From contig NW_017265153.1 in NCBI RefSeq assembly GCF_001638985.1, forward strand, positions 493,776 to 557,775: DNA of 64,000 bases. Direction: 5' to 3'. This document shows positions 46,401 through 58,308 of this stretch, piece by piece. Each line of letters opens with the position of its first letter. Position 1 is the first letter of the stretch. Below the pieces are notes generated by a model. It searched no databases and had not been told where the DNA came from. It was given only the letters and a program-made list of their open reading frames with translations. Origin of the DNA: Phycomyces blakesleeanus NRRL 1555(-) (Eukaryota > Mucoromycota > Mucoromycetes > Mucorales > Phycomycetaceae). Both the position numbers and the translations under genes were made by a program.

Positions 46401-49400
46401 GAGAAATCGATTTGACTTGTTCTTGGTGATCAGTACATGTGTCATACAGCTTCCAATGATCCAGGACTCAGAGGCATACAAATACTTGACAATATTTCAA
46501 GTACTGCGCCTCTATCGTCTGCTTATTTGCTTTCCACGCGTCCGAAGAATCATTGTAGGCACCTAAAAAATTCATGGAGTATAGCTGACATATTTTAAAA
46601 TATCTTAGTATGCCTCTCTTGGTAATGGCGAAAGTATTACCAACATTGTTATTTTCTTGGTACTGGCCACATCTCTTTGTAGCCCAATTTTTATGCAAAT
46701 GTTAGGAGGAGACTTTGTAGACTTTATGGACGCAGACTCTACGGAACTACGCTTTGATGCTTTTTGGCAAAGTTTTATGACTCTGATAATGGTAAGCTTG
46801 AAAAACATAACTATTTAAATCTAACATTAACTTACTTTCTATTGTTTGTTGTCTAGTTGTACACAAGTGAGACCTGGACGGTATGTATTTACTTACAACG
46901 ACCTACTAGTATTATTAAGCTCACCGTGTCTTTTATTTATCTTTAAAAAGCAACTTTTATATAACGCCATGGAAAGTCAGAATGGACTTGGATCTATTTA
47001 TGCGGCTATATTTACATGTATTTATTTTGCCTTTGCAAGATGTAAGCTATTTTTTTATATAGAAAAATCAGATACACATGGGTAGCTATATCTTATGATG
47101 TTTTTAATCAGTCATTCTGGCTGGTTTATATATTGCTGTTATTTTGGAGAACTTTGAACTAGAGGAGGAGTATATAAAACAATACCAAATCAAACGCTTT
47201 ATTCGACAGCATACCCACAAAGATATACACAAGGCAGAAACTATTTTGAACAAGTAGGTGTAAAACAACACGAGAAAAGCAATTGACCTTTTTTTTTCTT
47301 ATCAACCAATTAGACTTTTCGGATCCCTCTATAAAAGAAGCGAAAATAGAAGTGTTCAGATACCAAGGATGCCTACTAGTCTTACAGTACCCGTATCAAA
47401 ATCTTCTTTGGCAGAACTACTTGTTGATCATGATGACCCAGATCTTAAGGAAGGTGAAGCAGCTGTCTTGGCCGAAGAAGCCAAAACCGCGGAAAAAGAT
47501 GAGCACGCGAAAAAAAAATCGGGCCACGGGTAAAACTTAGGCTTCTACTTCAACTAGAGCAATTACTGATCGATATATTATCCATAGACACGTATACACT
47601 AGCACTGCCTTTGCTGACATTACAATAGAAGATGCAACAGATGATTACGAATTAATTGTAGCCGAAGAAAACCGACGTGCACTACAAAGCAATATACACG
47701 AGAGAAAATCCCTCTTTATTTTCTCTCAGCGAAGCAAAACTAGATATTTTTGCAAAAGACTAGTCGGTAACAACAATGACGGAAAGTCTGAGCGTAAGAA
47801 TCTATTCAACTGGTTCATCATGGCGTGTGTCGCTTTGAGCATCATGATGGTTATTCTCGACGAACCTTCAACAAGAAAATTACGCGAAGACTCAATGGCT
47901 CAGTCAGCATTTTATATAATCGACTACATCTTATCATTGATATTTGTGATCGAGATTATTATTCGTGTTATTGCAGACGGCTTATTCTTAGCACCTAGAT
48001 CCTATTTGCGCAATGCGTGGAATACTCTCGACTTTACAGTTGTTATATTTAACATAATAACTATTTTTCTTGGATCGGAACGGTCTCCACGTGCTTTGAG
48101 TACTGTACGTAGTCTACGTATTCTTCGTGTGATCCGTTACTTTAAAGGTGTTCGAGATATATTTGTGGACTTGTTCCACGCATTTCCTTTAATGTTAGAT
48201 GCTCTGGTGCTTACATTTTTGGTATTGGTACCTTACTCGGTTTACGGAATCAACATATTCGGCGGTAGATTTTGGCTGTGTAATGACGACGGCATGGAAA
48301 ATATAGCAGAATGTCTAGGAGAGTTTGCCAACAATATCAGTGGAGATGATGTTGTCGATGCCAATATTCTTATTCCACGAGTGTGGCAGAACCCAGAAAC
48401 AAATAGCTATTCTTTTGACAATTTTCCACAGGCGTTCAACCATCTACTAGGATTAACTTCTACCGAAGGCTGGGTAACGTAGATCTATATGTAAAAAGTG
48501 AAATATATTTATTATATTGCTGCTTTTTTTTATTACTATGTTTGCTTATACGAGGCTTATTATTTGTTTAGGTTGATTCATTGTTTAGCGCAATGAGTAC
48601 ACCGTCTGAGGAAGGCCAGCAGCCTTCGTTTAGTTGGGACTCTCCTATGATATATCATTCAATTTACTATATCACATTTATGATCATATCTCATGGCACA
48701 GTCCAGCTGTTTGTTGGTGTATGTATTTAGTGAAGATGATCTCTTACACTGATTTCCACATTGCTCATTTGTGCTTAATAGGTTATTATCGAAAAATTTA
48801 AACAACGGTCAGGAATAACAACACTTACACTTAAGCAGCGACAATACCTCGACCTAAGGCGCCAAATGGCTGAAATAAAACCTACCATCAAAGCGTACAG
48901 GCCTGATTCAGTCATCCGAGGATGGTGCTATGACATTGTTGCCAACAAGCGTGGAATTTTCAATAGAATCACAATGGGTGTTGTTATAACCAACATAGGT
49001 GAGTCTTTTCTACTGCTTGTAACTACTTTCTTACCTTTTGACAGCAATTATATGTACTGAATACCAGAATGCCCCCACCTGGCTCGAACAGCTTCAAGGT
49101 ATATTGGTTTTTGACACCTTGATGATCATATGTATATATTTATATTTATATAATTTTTATCCTTATAAAAAGAATACGCTTATACTGCATGTATTATTAT
49201 ATATGCTCTCGAGGTTCTTGTTAAATTTCTAGGAATGGGACGAAAAAAGGTAGTGGATTTTTTAGGAATCGAAAAAAAAATTAAAGAAGATCTAACACTT
49301 ATTTATTAGTGGGCAGCCACAAAATGGAATTGGTATGATGGATTTATTGCTATTAGTGCAGTATTACTTTTGATTTTGCGTTTTGCGGTTCCAGATGTAA

Positions 49401-51589
49401 GTATTGTAAATATATAGATAAAGCAATTTTTTGTTAATTGCTGAATTGGTATATTTAGCTATGGACATTGCGTGTAGAACGTTATTTTCTGGTATTCGCA
49501 GCATTTCGCTTAGGTGAAGGTATAGATGTCCTTCAAAAACTATATCACACAGTTGCGTAAGTTTATCTTATTTTTCTTTACTTTCTTTAAAAGAAAAAAA
49601 AATTGTATTATCTATGTATGTTTCGCTACTAAATCCACAGATTTAATATAGCAATTCAATGCCGAGTATAATCCATGTTTCTGTTGTATTCTTAATTGTC
49701 ATGTGCTTGTTCGCAATGTTATTTATGGAGCTGTTTGGCTTAACACGCTATGGACCAAATGGAGATGAGCATGGCAATTTTAGGACATACGGAAATGCCC
49801 TTCTATTACTAGTTCGTATGACAACTGGCGAAGGATGGGTAGGTACGCAAGGCTTGATTATATTATGGTGCTTATAATATATCCACTTTGTAGAATTATG
49901 TAATGATGGATTATACAGTCCAGTACCCAAATTGTGTAAACTTTGCTGACTATCTCGAGACGGATTGTGGGTCTCCTGGCTGGAGCTTCTTTTTATTCAA
50001 CTTCTTTTATATTGTCTGTACTCATATCTTCCTAAACTTGTTTACTGCTGTGAGTTCGTTATTTAAAGCTTTGGTTAATTATTACAAACAGACCATTTCT
50101 TAATTTCTCTTGTAATAATTCATAGGTTATCATCAGTAACTTTGAGCATACTTATGAGACTCGGTCCCGGTTTACGGGAATTAGCAAGAATGATCTTCGA
50201 ACGTAAGTATGTATTTAATTCATTTGAATCTGGCTCATCCATAATATTAGGTTTAAACATGCGTGGGCTGAAATCGATCCTACTGGAACAGGTTATATTC
50301 AGAAAAAAGACGTTACAAAGCTATTACATGTAAGTGATAATATTTAATATACTTTGCATTTAGCATATAATTCTCACCTGTATTTATCTTACTAACAATA
50401 ATCGTATTATGTGTTAACAGCATATTCGTGGTCATTTACAGCTTGGGATCTATGATGATGCTTACAGCATCAAAAACTTGAAAAAGCTTAGCAATATTCA
50501 AGTAAATGAAGATGAACAACACGTACTCGATGACAAAATAGACAAGCCCGGGACCCCATCATACATCCCTGGTCGAGTTACACATGGATACAATTACAAC
50601 GAGGTCAACAACTGCCTATCAAAAATCAATCCACAAGAATTGCAAGCGCGAAGAAAACAATACAATCTTTATTATAGAGTAATACAAAAAACACACACAC
50701 AGAAATCATAAATATATATATAGAGACTAATTATCTGTATAGGAAATAATAGAAGCCGAAAGATCCAAGGGCATTTCGTTTGCAGATGTATTGACTATAA
50801 TTACATACCGTTTTATTGATGTTGAAGAATCACTGACGTAAGAGATTAATTTATGTTTTGCGCGCTTATACTCTTGCCTTTAACGTGTGTGTATGTGTAT
50901 ATAGACTGGAGCCTTTAATAGCACGTCTAGAAAAGCTAGAACGGCTAGAGAAAGCCTATGCAGTTGAGAAAGCAAGTGGTGTGTTTATGACTCTGATTCA
51001 AAGGAAGCGATATCTTCATCAGATCTGGCTAAAGAGAAACGAAGAGGAGATAAAGAAGTTGGGTGTGGCAAGTGCGGGTAGCCTTCACCTGGATACCAGC
51101 GTGGCTAGTTTGAGTACACCTGGGACGAGGGATGTACGCCAACACTCCCCGGTTCCTAGAATTATCGTGGAGAATGTGCATTTGTCAAGTCCGGTAAATC
51201 ATCAGTCTACACCTATTTCTCCAATGTCAAACTTTTCGATGGATACACAGCAAGGATCACCGTTCGCGGGACTGGATTCCCCAGGAACCATAAGCGGAGC
51301 ACCATCGCCAAGTCCATATGATGAAGAAAGTTCATTTTTTGGTACACCTTCACCTGGACTCTCTCCTCACCCCAATCTCAGTCCATACGCACGTCATGGT
51401 TGGTTAATGATGGATGGTAATAATTCTATGTCTGAGGAACAGGCCGGGCGTTTAATGGAATCTTTTTATAATAATACTTGGTCTGGTAAGTCAGGTCTTT
51501 CTGTTATTATTATTATTTTAAGAAAAAGACACACGACGCGCATAGTTAATCCTTTTCTGCTAGATATGCTTGATGCGGCCGAAGAATAA
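43498..51589 (+). CDS. CCH1: Cch1-type voltage-gated calcium channel alpha subunit
   Basis: Plasma-membrane high-affinity Ca2+ channel, usually paired with Mid1. The 27 frame-consistent exons are 43498-44591, 44659-44802, 44872-45217, 45278-45431, 45522-45866, 45932-46249, 46307-46554, 46609-46791, 46857-46880, 46951-47041, 47112-47253, 47314-47529, 47588-48473, 48572-48718, 48782-48998, 49045-49098, 49173-49249, 49310-49396, 49459-49556, 49652-49838, 49894-50049, 50126-50202, 50251-50329, 50421-50678, 50743-50837, 50905-51485 and 51564-51589, giving 2109 residues. Four six-helix domains follow a 370-residue cytosolic N-terminus. Pore loops read TLEGW, TSETW, TEGW and TGEGW, so all four selectivity positions are Glu. 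S4 arginines are clear in domains II (FQVLRLYRLLICFPRVRRII) and III (RSLRILRVIRYFKGVRDI). An EF-hand-like segment (HAWAEIDPTGTGYIQKKDV) follows domain IV. The least certain junction is 47529/47588. Confidence 0.92.
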
Positions 51590-53279
51590 GATCCAATAAG
51601 TATAATGTATTTCTTTATAAGAAAAAAAATACACAAAAGTCTAGAGCAGATATAATATTCTTATTTAATTAATAAAACGGCGTGTTTTTACAAAACATTG
51701 ATAAAGTATATATATATTTCAGCAATTGAACTGGAAAAGCTGTTGTTTGGAAGTTGATGATCGCATTGGCTCAAAGACATTATTTAAAGTACAAGTTTAT
51801 TGATTAAGGTCGATTATTGCAACCCGTAGTCAAGAGATTAGTGTGCCATTTGACAGACGCTAATCGCAGTACTCCCAAAAGAAAGAAACAAAGGAATAAA
51901 GTCTATTTAATCAGTGCTTAAATAAGATCGCTCCTTTGATATGAAGGAGAATTTACAGCTGTTCAACCTTATTCTAGAATTGGTTATATTAGAAAGTTTG
52001 CTATCTAATCCGTTAAACCATCGGCGTAGGCGTGGGCTAAGCGAATTCCCAAATTTGTGAGAAAATTGTAACTTCGATGCTTCATTTCCCTTTAAAGCTA
52101 CCCGTTGAAGATTTAACGGCTATCTAAGCCTCTAAAGCTGAACCTTATCCTCTGGATTCTTGAAGACATATCTACATGATATTTTTCAAATGATATAGCA
52201 TAAACTATATAAGGAGGCTCTTGGCTAACGTGTATCACAATGGCAATCATAAATATAAGTTAGCTCTTTGCAAAACTCATTATATGGGACATGATATCAA
52301 TTATTAACATAACACATTAAAGATTTTAGTGTAAATAAGAACATCTGTCTTTCGCATTCTTGCTAAATTTCTTCTATTTCGTATACTCCACTTTTATATA
52401 CAAGCTAGTATGATCTTCATCACTCTCAAAAACACTCTCATAATTAGTAAAAGGAAGTTAATCTTCAAAAGTTCCACTTCCCCATATGAAAGAGACAAGT
52501 AATCAACTGCGAGAAGGTTGCATGGTATAACATTAAAGCCAAAGAAAGAATATAAAAAGTAAACTACCGGAAATAAGCTTGCTCTAATACAAGAGTATCC
52601 GGACCTCTACACGAATGCTTGGACAGATTATCTGTCCTAAAGGATTGGGATACAATTATCAAAAGGGTAAACTCGTGTGTTAAGCTGTGTCTGTTATTTG
52701 GCTATATAATTTAATATGTTTTCCATACCTATACAAACTCTTACTTATGTCGAAGCTTACGTATATGTTTTCTTAAGCGTATTATTGAAGTGGTAAACAT
52801 ATTAGGTTGTTCTTTGGATGTGCTTGTTTTAATAAAATAAGCTCAAATACAAGTAAATATAGCGTAAATTTTCTTTTATAACAGTAAAACCTTGGAAACA
52901 AAACAGAATATATATAGAAAATATTAACATAGATATTGTATTGGCCAATTATTTGTAAAAATGTATGTTAACAAGGTCATTATATTTGTTTTCTCTCTCA
53001 TCACAACCATCGTATCCCTATTCTAAGTCGATGCATAATTTAAGCACAGATAATAGAAGACTGCTACTTTTTGTATAAATCATTTAAAGTCAGATAGAAA
53101 GCTCTCTAATAAAATGCTTATTACAAACAAAAAAAATTCAAACCACGAAACTTTAGCAGAAAACATGAGTACGAAAATTGCATTTTATTTTCCGAACACG
53201 ACTGCCTATTTTTATGTCACAAATTTCAAATTTAAAAAAAAAGTATAAAAGAACTCCAATTTCACAACCTGAACAACTC
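51590..53279. other. Intergenic, no gene seen
   Basis: AT-rich sequence of 1.7 kb between CCH1 and the U1 gene. No protein frame or RNA fold was recognised, although 51990-52060 is less AT-rich than its surroundings. Confidence 0.4.
53244..53251 (+). promoter_or_regulatory. TATA-like box of U1 snRNA gene
   Basis: TATAAAAG lies about 30 bp before the predicted U1 5' end, the usual spacing for a polymerase II TATA element. Inferred from position only. Confidence 0.5.
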
Positions 53280-53443
53280 ATACTTACCTGGGTCGTGTGT
53301 CTGGTGATCAAGAAGACTGGACGCACAGCGGGGCTGACTGTCATTGCACAGCGATGGTTGGCACTGCTGCGAACGCCCTTCGGGGTGTCTCGAGACCACA
53401 ATTTTTGCTTAAGGGAGTAATAGCTTGCTATTGACTCCCTGCC
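53280..53443 (+). ncRNA. U1 spliceosomal snRNA
   Basis: U1 recognises 5' splice sites in the major spliceosome. The RNA begins ATACTTACCTGG, whose ACTTACCTG is complementary to the consensus donor CAG/GTAAGT. Stem-loop I carries GATCAAGAAG, the U1-70K loop (consensus GATCANGAAG). Stem-loop II carries CATTGCACAGCG with the U1A-binding ATTGCAC. A further hairpin (CGCCCTTCGGGGTG) is followed by the Sm site AATTTTTG at 53400-53407. The 3' stem-loop AGGGAGTAATAG / CTATTGACTCCCT lies at 53412-53440. Length is about 163 nt, close to the animal and plant U1 size and much shorter than yeast U1. ORFs overlapping it on both strands are not genes. The 3' end is approximate. Confidence 0.94.
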
Positions 53444-53774
53444 CAATTATCAAATAAACGAAAATAAAAAAATTTCATCAAATTAGGATATAATGATTAT
53501 TTATGTTTATTAATTATTTATTTTTCTAACTTTTTATTATTTTTGTGACTTGCTTGTATTTCTTATATATTGTTTAATATTTTCACTATATTAAAACAGA
53601 ATATCTATTTCGCTCATTTATACTTTGATTTTTATTTAAAGTCAGAAATATCCATATACTTGGCAAGCTTAATAACCCAAAAACTTGACATTTTGTATTT
53701 TCTCACGACCACGTGAAAATTGTTATAACTTGAATCTGTCTAATGTAACCCATGCCTTCTTTAACCGTTCCAAT

Positions 53775-54956
53775 ATGTTGGCTATCAAGAACCAGGCTTT
53801 AAGATCATCGTTTAAGGGCACGGTAAATACAATAGTATAAATAAGTCTAAGAAAACTAAAAGCAACTTTAGTCGTATCGTGCCCTGAGTACCTCTCCCGT
53901 TTCAAAGGTATAATGTACAAAGTGTTCTTTCCTTTCTAAAAAAAATAAAGAGAAAAAAACAACAACAACAAATAAACAATCCTAACATTTTGGGATAATT
54001 TACATAATAGACCGCCAATCCCATTAAATGTGTGGGCGTAATTGGATCTGGCCAGATGGGTTTGGGTATTGCCTATGTTACAGCCAATGTTACCAAGCTG
54101 CCAGTTGTTTTGATGGATATCAATAAAGAACAGACCGAGAAAGGACTTAAATTTATTGGTAAGAGTAAATTAAGTATGCAAATCGAAAATTTCGCTTTTT
54201 GTATCTCACAATATATATATATACACATACATATATATTTAAGACCGATTATTATTAAAGGATGTGGCAAAGCAAAAAATCACTCAGGAGCATGCAGAAG
54301 AGACACGCGCTCGATTTTCTACCACAAACACACTGGAATCTTTGTCAGATGCCGACTTTTTGATTGAGGCAGCATCTGAGAATCTCAACATCAAATCTGC
54401 AATCTTTAGAAATCTCGATACAATTTGTAAACCAGAGGCTATCCTGGCTACAAACACAAGTAGTATTAGCATCACGAAAATCGCTGCCGCTACAAAGCGC
54501 CCTGAGAAGGTTATTGGTATGCATTTCATGAACCCTGTACCAGTCATGAAGCTAGTAGAAATCATTCCCGGACTAGCAACGTGCCCTGAGGTATTGGAGA
54601 CAACACGTACCTTGGCTACTTCTATGGGAAAGACATGCACTGTGGTCAAAGATATTCCTGGCTTTGTGGCCAACCGCCTTTTGATGCCTTATATTAACGA
54701 AGCAGTGATGTTATTGGAATGCGAATTTGCAAGCGCAGAGGATATTGATATTACTATGAAACTGGGTACCAACATGCCTATGGGTCCATTGACACTCGCC
54801 GACTTTATTGGTCTTGATACGTGTCTAGCTATTATGAAAGTGCTTCATGAAAACACTGGAGACTCTAAATACCGGCCCGCAGTATTGCTCCAGAAATATG
54901 TTGATGCTGGCTGGATGGGCAAGAAGTCTGGGCGTGGAATCTACAATTACAAATAA
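53775..54956 (+). CDS. HADH: 3-hydroxyacyl-CoA (3-hydroxybutyryl-CoA) dehydrogenase, mitochondrial
   Basis: Oxidises L-3-hydroxyacyl-CoA to 3-ketoacyl-CoA with NAD+, the third step of mitochondrial beta-oxidation. I build four exons: 53775-53822, 53872-53907, 54011-54158 and 54244-54956, 314 residues. The first two small exons give MLAIKNQALRSSFKGT and SYRALSTSPVSK, a typical basic, Ser-rich mitochondrial presequence. The NAD-binding motif GVIGSGQMGLGIA follows, then ATNTSSISIT, and the catalytic His/Glu pair in GMHFMNPVPVMKLVEI. The C-terminal dimerisation domain ends SGRGIYNYK. Acceptor 54243 was chosen because it restores FIDRLLLKDVAKQ, the conserved reading; the alternative at 54260 breaks frame. 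The first two exons rest on splice phase and plausibility only. Confidence 0.9.
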
Positions 54957-55168
54957 ATAAAGAATATATATCTAAATGACTCTATATATGTATGTGTGTG
55001 AGTACCTCTATTTTCATATTCCATGACTGTCTGTGTGCTCTAGTCTATCTTGTCTGTCGTTCATTCTGTCTGTTTTGGCAACCCCCTCCTTACCCCCCTT
55101 ATTTGGCCTTTTTCTTTCTTGTATTGGATTGTTTTTTTTTGCTTATTCGTTACGACGAACTAAGCTCA

Positions 55169-58166
55169 ATGAAGGAAGTTGGTGGCTCTCTTCGTCATGC
55201 TATAGGCAATACGTATGCTCCATCAAGGCAAGCGATTTCTTTTCATATTAACATGTATTTATTGAACTGACATGTCAATGGCATTGTAGGGATCTGAGTG
55301 TGGTACTTGAGGAATGTGAATCAACTCAAAATCAATACCTCGAATCAACATTCATTAGCTCAGCAAGTTATTCTACTCCACTTCGACGCGCCCGTGCTGA
55401 TACCATGCCTTCTATTCTACCTGAGCAAAGTCATACAACACATGTTTATAATACCAACAATAGTGGAAGGCATCGGTCTGGGTCACTTCATTTGCCAACC
55501 CTATTTGACCCTCCTGTTTTTGGCCAATCATGGATACAGCCACTCAAGCACGATATCCTTGGAACTGACAGCGAATCATCTATTGCATGTACATTACGCT
55601 CTATTGGGCTCGAGGACAACGAGGGAGAGAGTACACAACAGCAGCAGCAACAACAGCCGCAACAACAGAGGCCAGCGGAACATCGAAGTCGGTCTTATTC
55701 TGTTAATGCAGCTGGTTACCAAGAAAATCGAGTAACCGTGCCAACCACAACCTTTATTGACCGCCTTGTTGGAAATCAACCACGTCAGAGGGCAGCATCT
55801 ATGGGACCGATGGACTATAGTCCAGTATGGCAATGGACACCCCTTCCAGACAATCCCAAAGACGCTGCTCTTTCACTCGGGGATTCGGAGCTTTTGGCCA
55901 ACATGTTTCAAGACACAACAGATCAGCAGGAAGTGTATGCAGGAGAGGTAAGGGATATATTCATACGCACACAAACATATACGAGCTATCTATATAAGAG
56001 AAAGAGAACAACAATGGCAGCATGTTTTATTATTTTCTTTGTGTACTCCAACCCACCCCTTACCTTTTGTTTACTACATGATAGCAATCTCTCCAAGACC
56101 CACCGACGCCACAGATACCATCAAGGTCTTTGTGGATTGGAAACATCGATAGGTCTATTACAACAGAATATCTAACCCACACATTTATTGCGTATGGACC
56201 TATCGAAAGTGTGAGACTATTGATGGAAAAAGAATGTGCGTTCGTAAATTTCTTTGAGACCGAGGATGCTATTCATGCCAAAGATGAAGTCTTGGGGCGA
56301 TTAAATGGAAAAATTGGTCAATGTACAGTCAGAATAGGCTATGGTAGAGCAGATGCTGTATCGTCTGAAGCCAATGTATCACGGCCTACTCGTGCCTTGT
56401 GTAGGTTTAATTTCTATTCATAAGTTTTCCTTGAGATATACTAACCTCTCTATATGTGCATAGGGCTAGGAAATCTACCACCAGACACAACATCCGGAAG
56501 TCTTGAGCAGCTGTTTTCAACTTTCGGATTTGTTGAATCAGTACGCGTGCTATCATATAAAAATTGTGCTTTTATTAATTTCGAGAAAATTGACAATGCA
56601 GTGGCAGCCAAAGAAGCGCTATTAAGCAACGACATATTATTACAGCGTTTACTAGGCACACGCATTGGGTTTGCCAAAGTACCACCTGCAAAGCCTCAAC
56701 AAACGGTGGATAGTCTTGCGATCCCATCAAAATCGTCCAAAAAATCAAATGAAACTACCAACACCACATCAACCGCCACAAAAAACTCGGCACCCAATAC
56801 CACTAGCAACGTTACTAAATCGACAACTGCTTGGATTATGGGAATTGAGCGTATGTTAAAGGAGTGCGACGCAGAGAGTATTCCAACGACCATAAAAGGT
56901 ATACTATATTCTAAAACACTCCTTTGAACATACAGTAATTAACATGAGTCCATATGCCAATAAATAGGTTTAAAAGGATCAACGAGCTATTTTGAATCCA
57001 TTCCACCTGTCCCAGGATTTAGCCAAACTCGAAAACACGATGCAGGGAGGTTAAGAGAAGTTCGAAGACGTCTCGATAGCATTGTCAAGTCAGAAGAAGC
57101 TGACGGAATAGCTCAAAATTACATGGATGATATGGCAGAGCTCAGTAGTGGTGTGTATTACAAAATATATACCCATATCACCTCTCCTTTCAGTATGAAT
57201 CAAAGCTGACTTGTGAAATAGACTATATTGGTAATACAGTCGTTCAACGGTTATTCGAGAAGTGCAGTGAGAAAACCAAAACGATCATGTTGGAGAAAGT
57301 GGCACCGCATTTGGCAGCCATCAGCGTCCATAAAAATGGCACTTGGGCTGCTCAGAAAATTATCGAAACCGTGCGCTCCCCAACCCATGTAAGAGTTTAG
57401 CAAACAGATTTATATTTACTCTGAAATTAATTATCCTTTTATCCCTATAGATACAGTTGGTCTGTCAGCATCTTAAGCCATATATTCCTCCACTTCTTCT
57501 AGATCCATTTGGAAATTATGCAGTTCAGTGCTGTATACGACTTGGCCCAGAGCATAATCAATTTGTTTTCTTTGCAATGGCTCAAAAGATTGTTATGATT
57601 GCTCAAGGTAGATTTGGAGCCAGAGCTACCCGGGGAATCCTTGAGAGCTCATTCGTTACTCTGCCGCAGCAGGTGAAGTACAATATTAGGAGCACCATAT
57701 GTATACCAAGTATTAATTTGTTTTATAACAGCAACTCATCGCAGCTGCCCTTCTTTATCATGTCGCTCCTTTGTCAGTGCACTCTAATGGTGCACTCTTA
57801 CTTTCTTGGCTTATGGACTCATCGCTCATGGAGCAGCGCACAGAGTTAATGGCTAATCTATTTGCTCCACACTTGTCCCTTATATGTACACACAAACTAG
57901 GCTCCCAAATGATCCTCAAAATCATTAATCAAACAACGTGTCTAACCGCTCAACAGATCATTGTAAATCGTCTTCTTGAGCCCACCGTCCTTGATACCAT
58001 CTTAACTGATTCAATTCGAGGAGTTTCGTTTGTTCAAAAGGCCTGTAAAAGCTCTCATTTGGCACCAGACGAGCAAAAAAAGCTCATCGATCGGGTCACT
58101 ATTATCCTAGCTGAACACCAAGGACCTACTTACACAAAACTATTGCAAGAAATTTCCCTCGGATAA
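55169..58166 (+). CDS. RRM-Pumilio (PUF) RNA-binding protein, Jsn1/Puf2-like
   Basis: A predicted cytoplasmic mRNA-binding regulator. Exons: 55169-55212, 55290-55947, 56085-56400, 56464-56898, 56968-57150, 57222-57388, 57451-57672 and 57732-58166, 819 residues. A Ser/Gln-rich N-terminus precedes two RRMs: SLWIGNIDRSITTEYLTHTF with ECAFVNFFETEDAIHA, and WLGNLPPDTTSGSLEQLF with NCAFINFEKIDNAVAA. PUF repeats fill the C-terminal 330 residues (YIGNTVVQRLFEKC, HKNGTWAAQKIIE, DPFGNYAVQCCIRLG, GRFGARATRGILES, HKLGSQMILKII), ending DSIRGVSFVQKAC. RRM plus PUF in this order is the fungal Jsn1/Puf2 architecture. The start and first intron are uncertain: either a GT donor at 55213 or a GC donor (AAG/GCAAGC) about 16 nt later keeps phase. 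The gene converges on the pinin gene. Confidence 0.87.
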
Positions 58167-58308
58167 GAAGTCCTCTTTCTATGATATTCTTTTCTTTCTT
58201 TCTTTCGCTTCCGTATAAGTTGGAATGCACGTTATTAATAGAAAAAAGAAGATTAATAATAACGATATTAACAAAGAAGATGATCCTATTTCTCTCCTCC
58301 ATTTGTGT

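Noticed and set aside
47530..47587. Possible frameshift in CCH1 at the nine-A run near 47510
   Set aside because: A normal 58-nt GT-AG intron (47530-47587) with a good branch site restores the frame, so no error or decay is needed.
53153..53446. Overlapping ORFs on both strands of about 80-97 codons
   Set aside because: They lie across the U1 snRNA gene, whose structural motifs fully explain the sequence.
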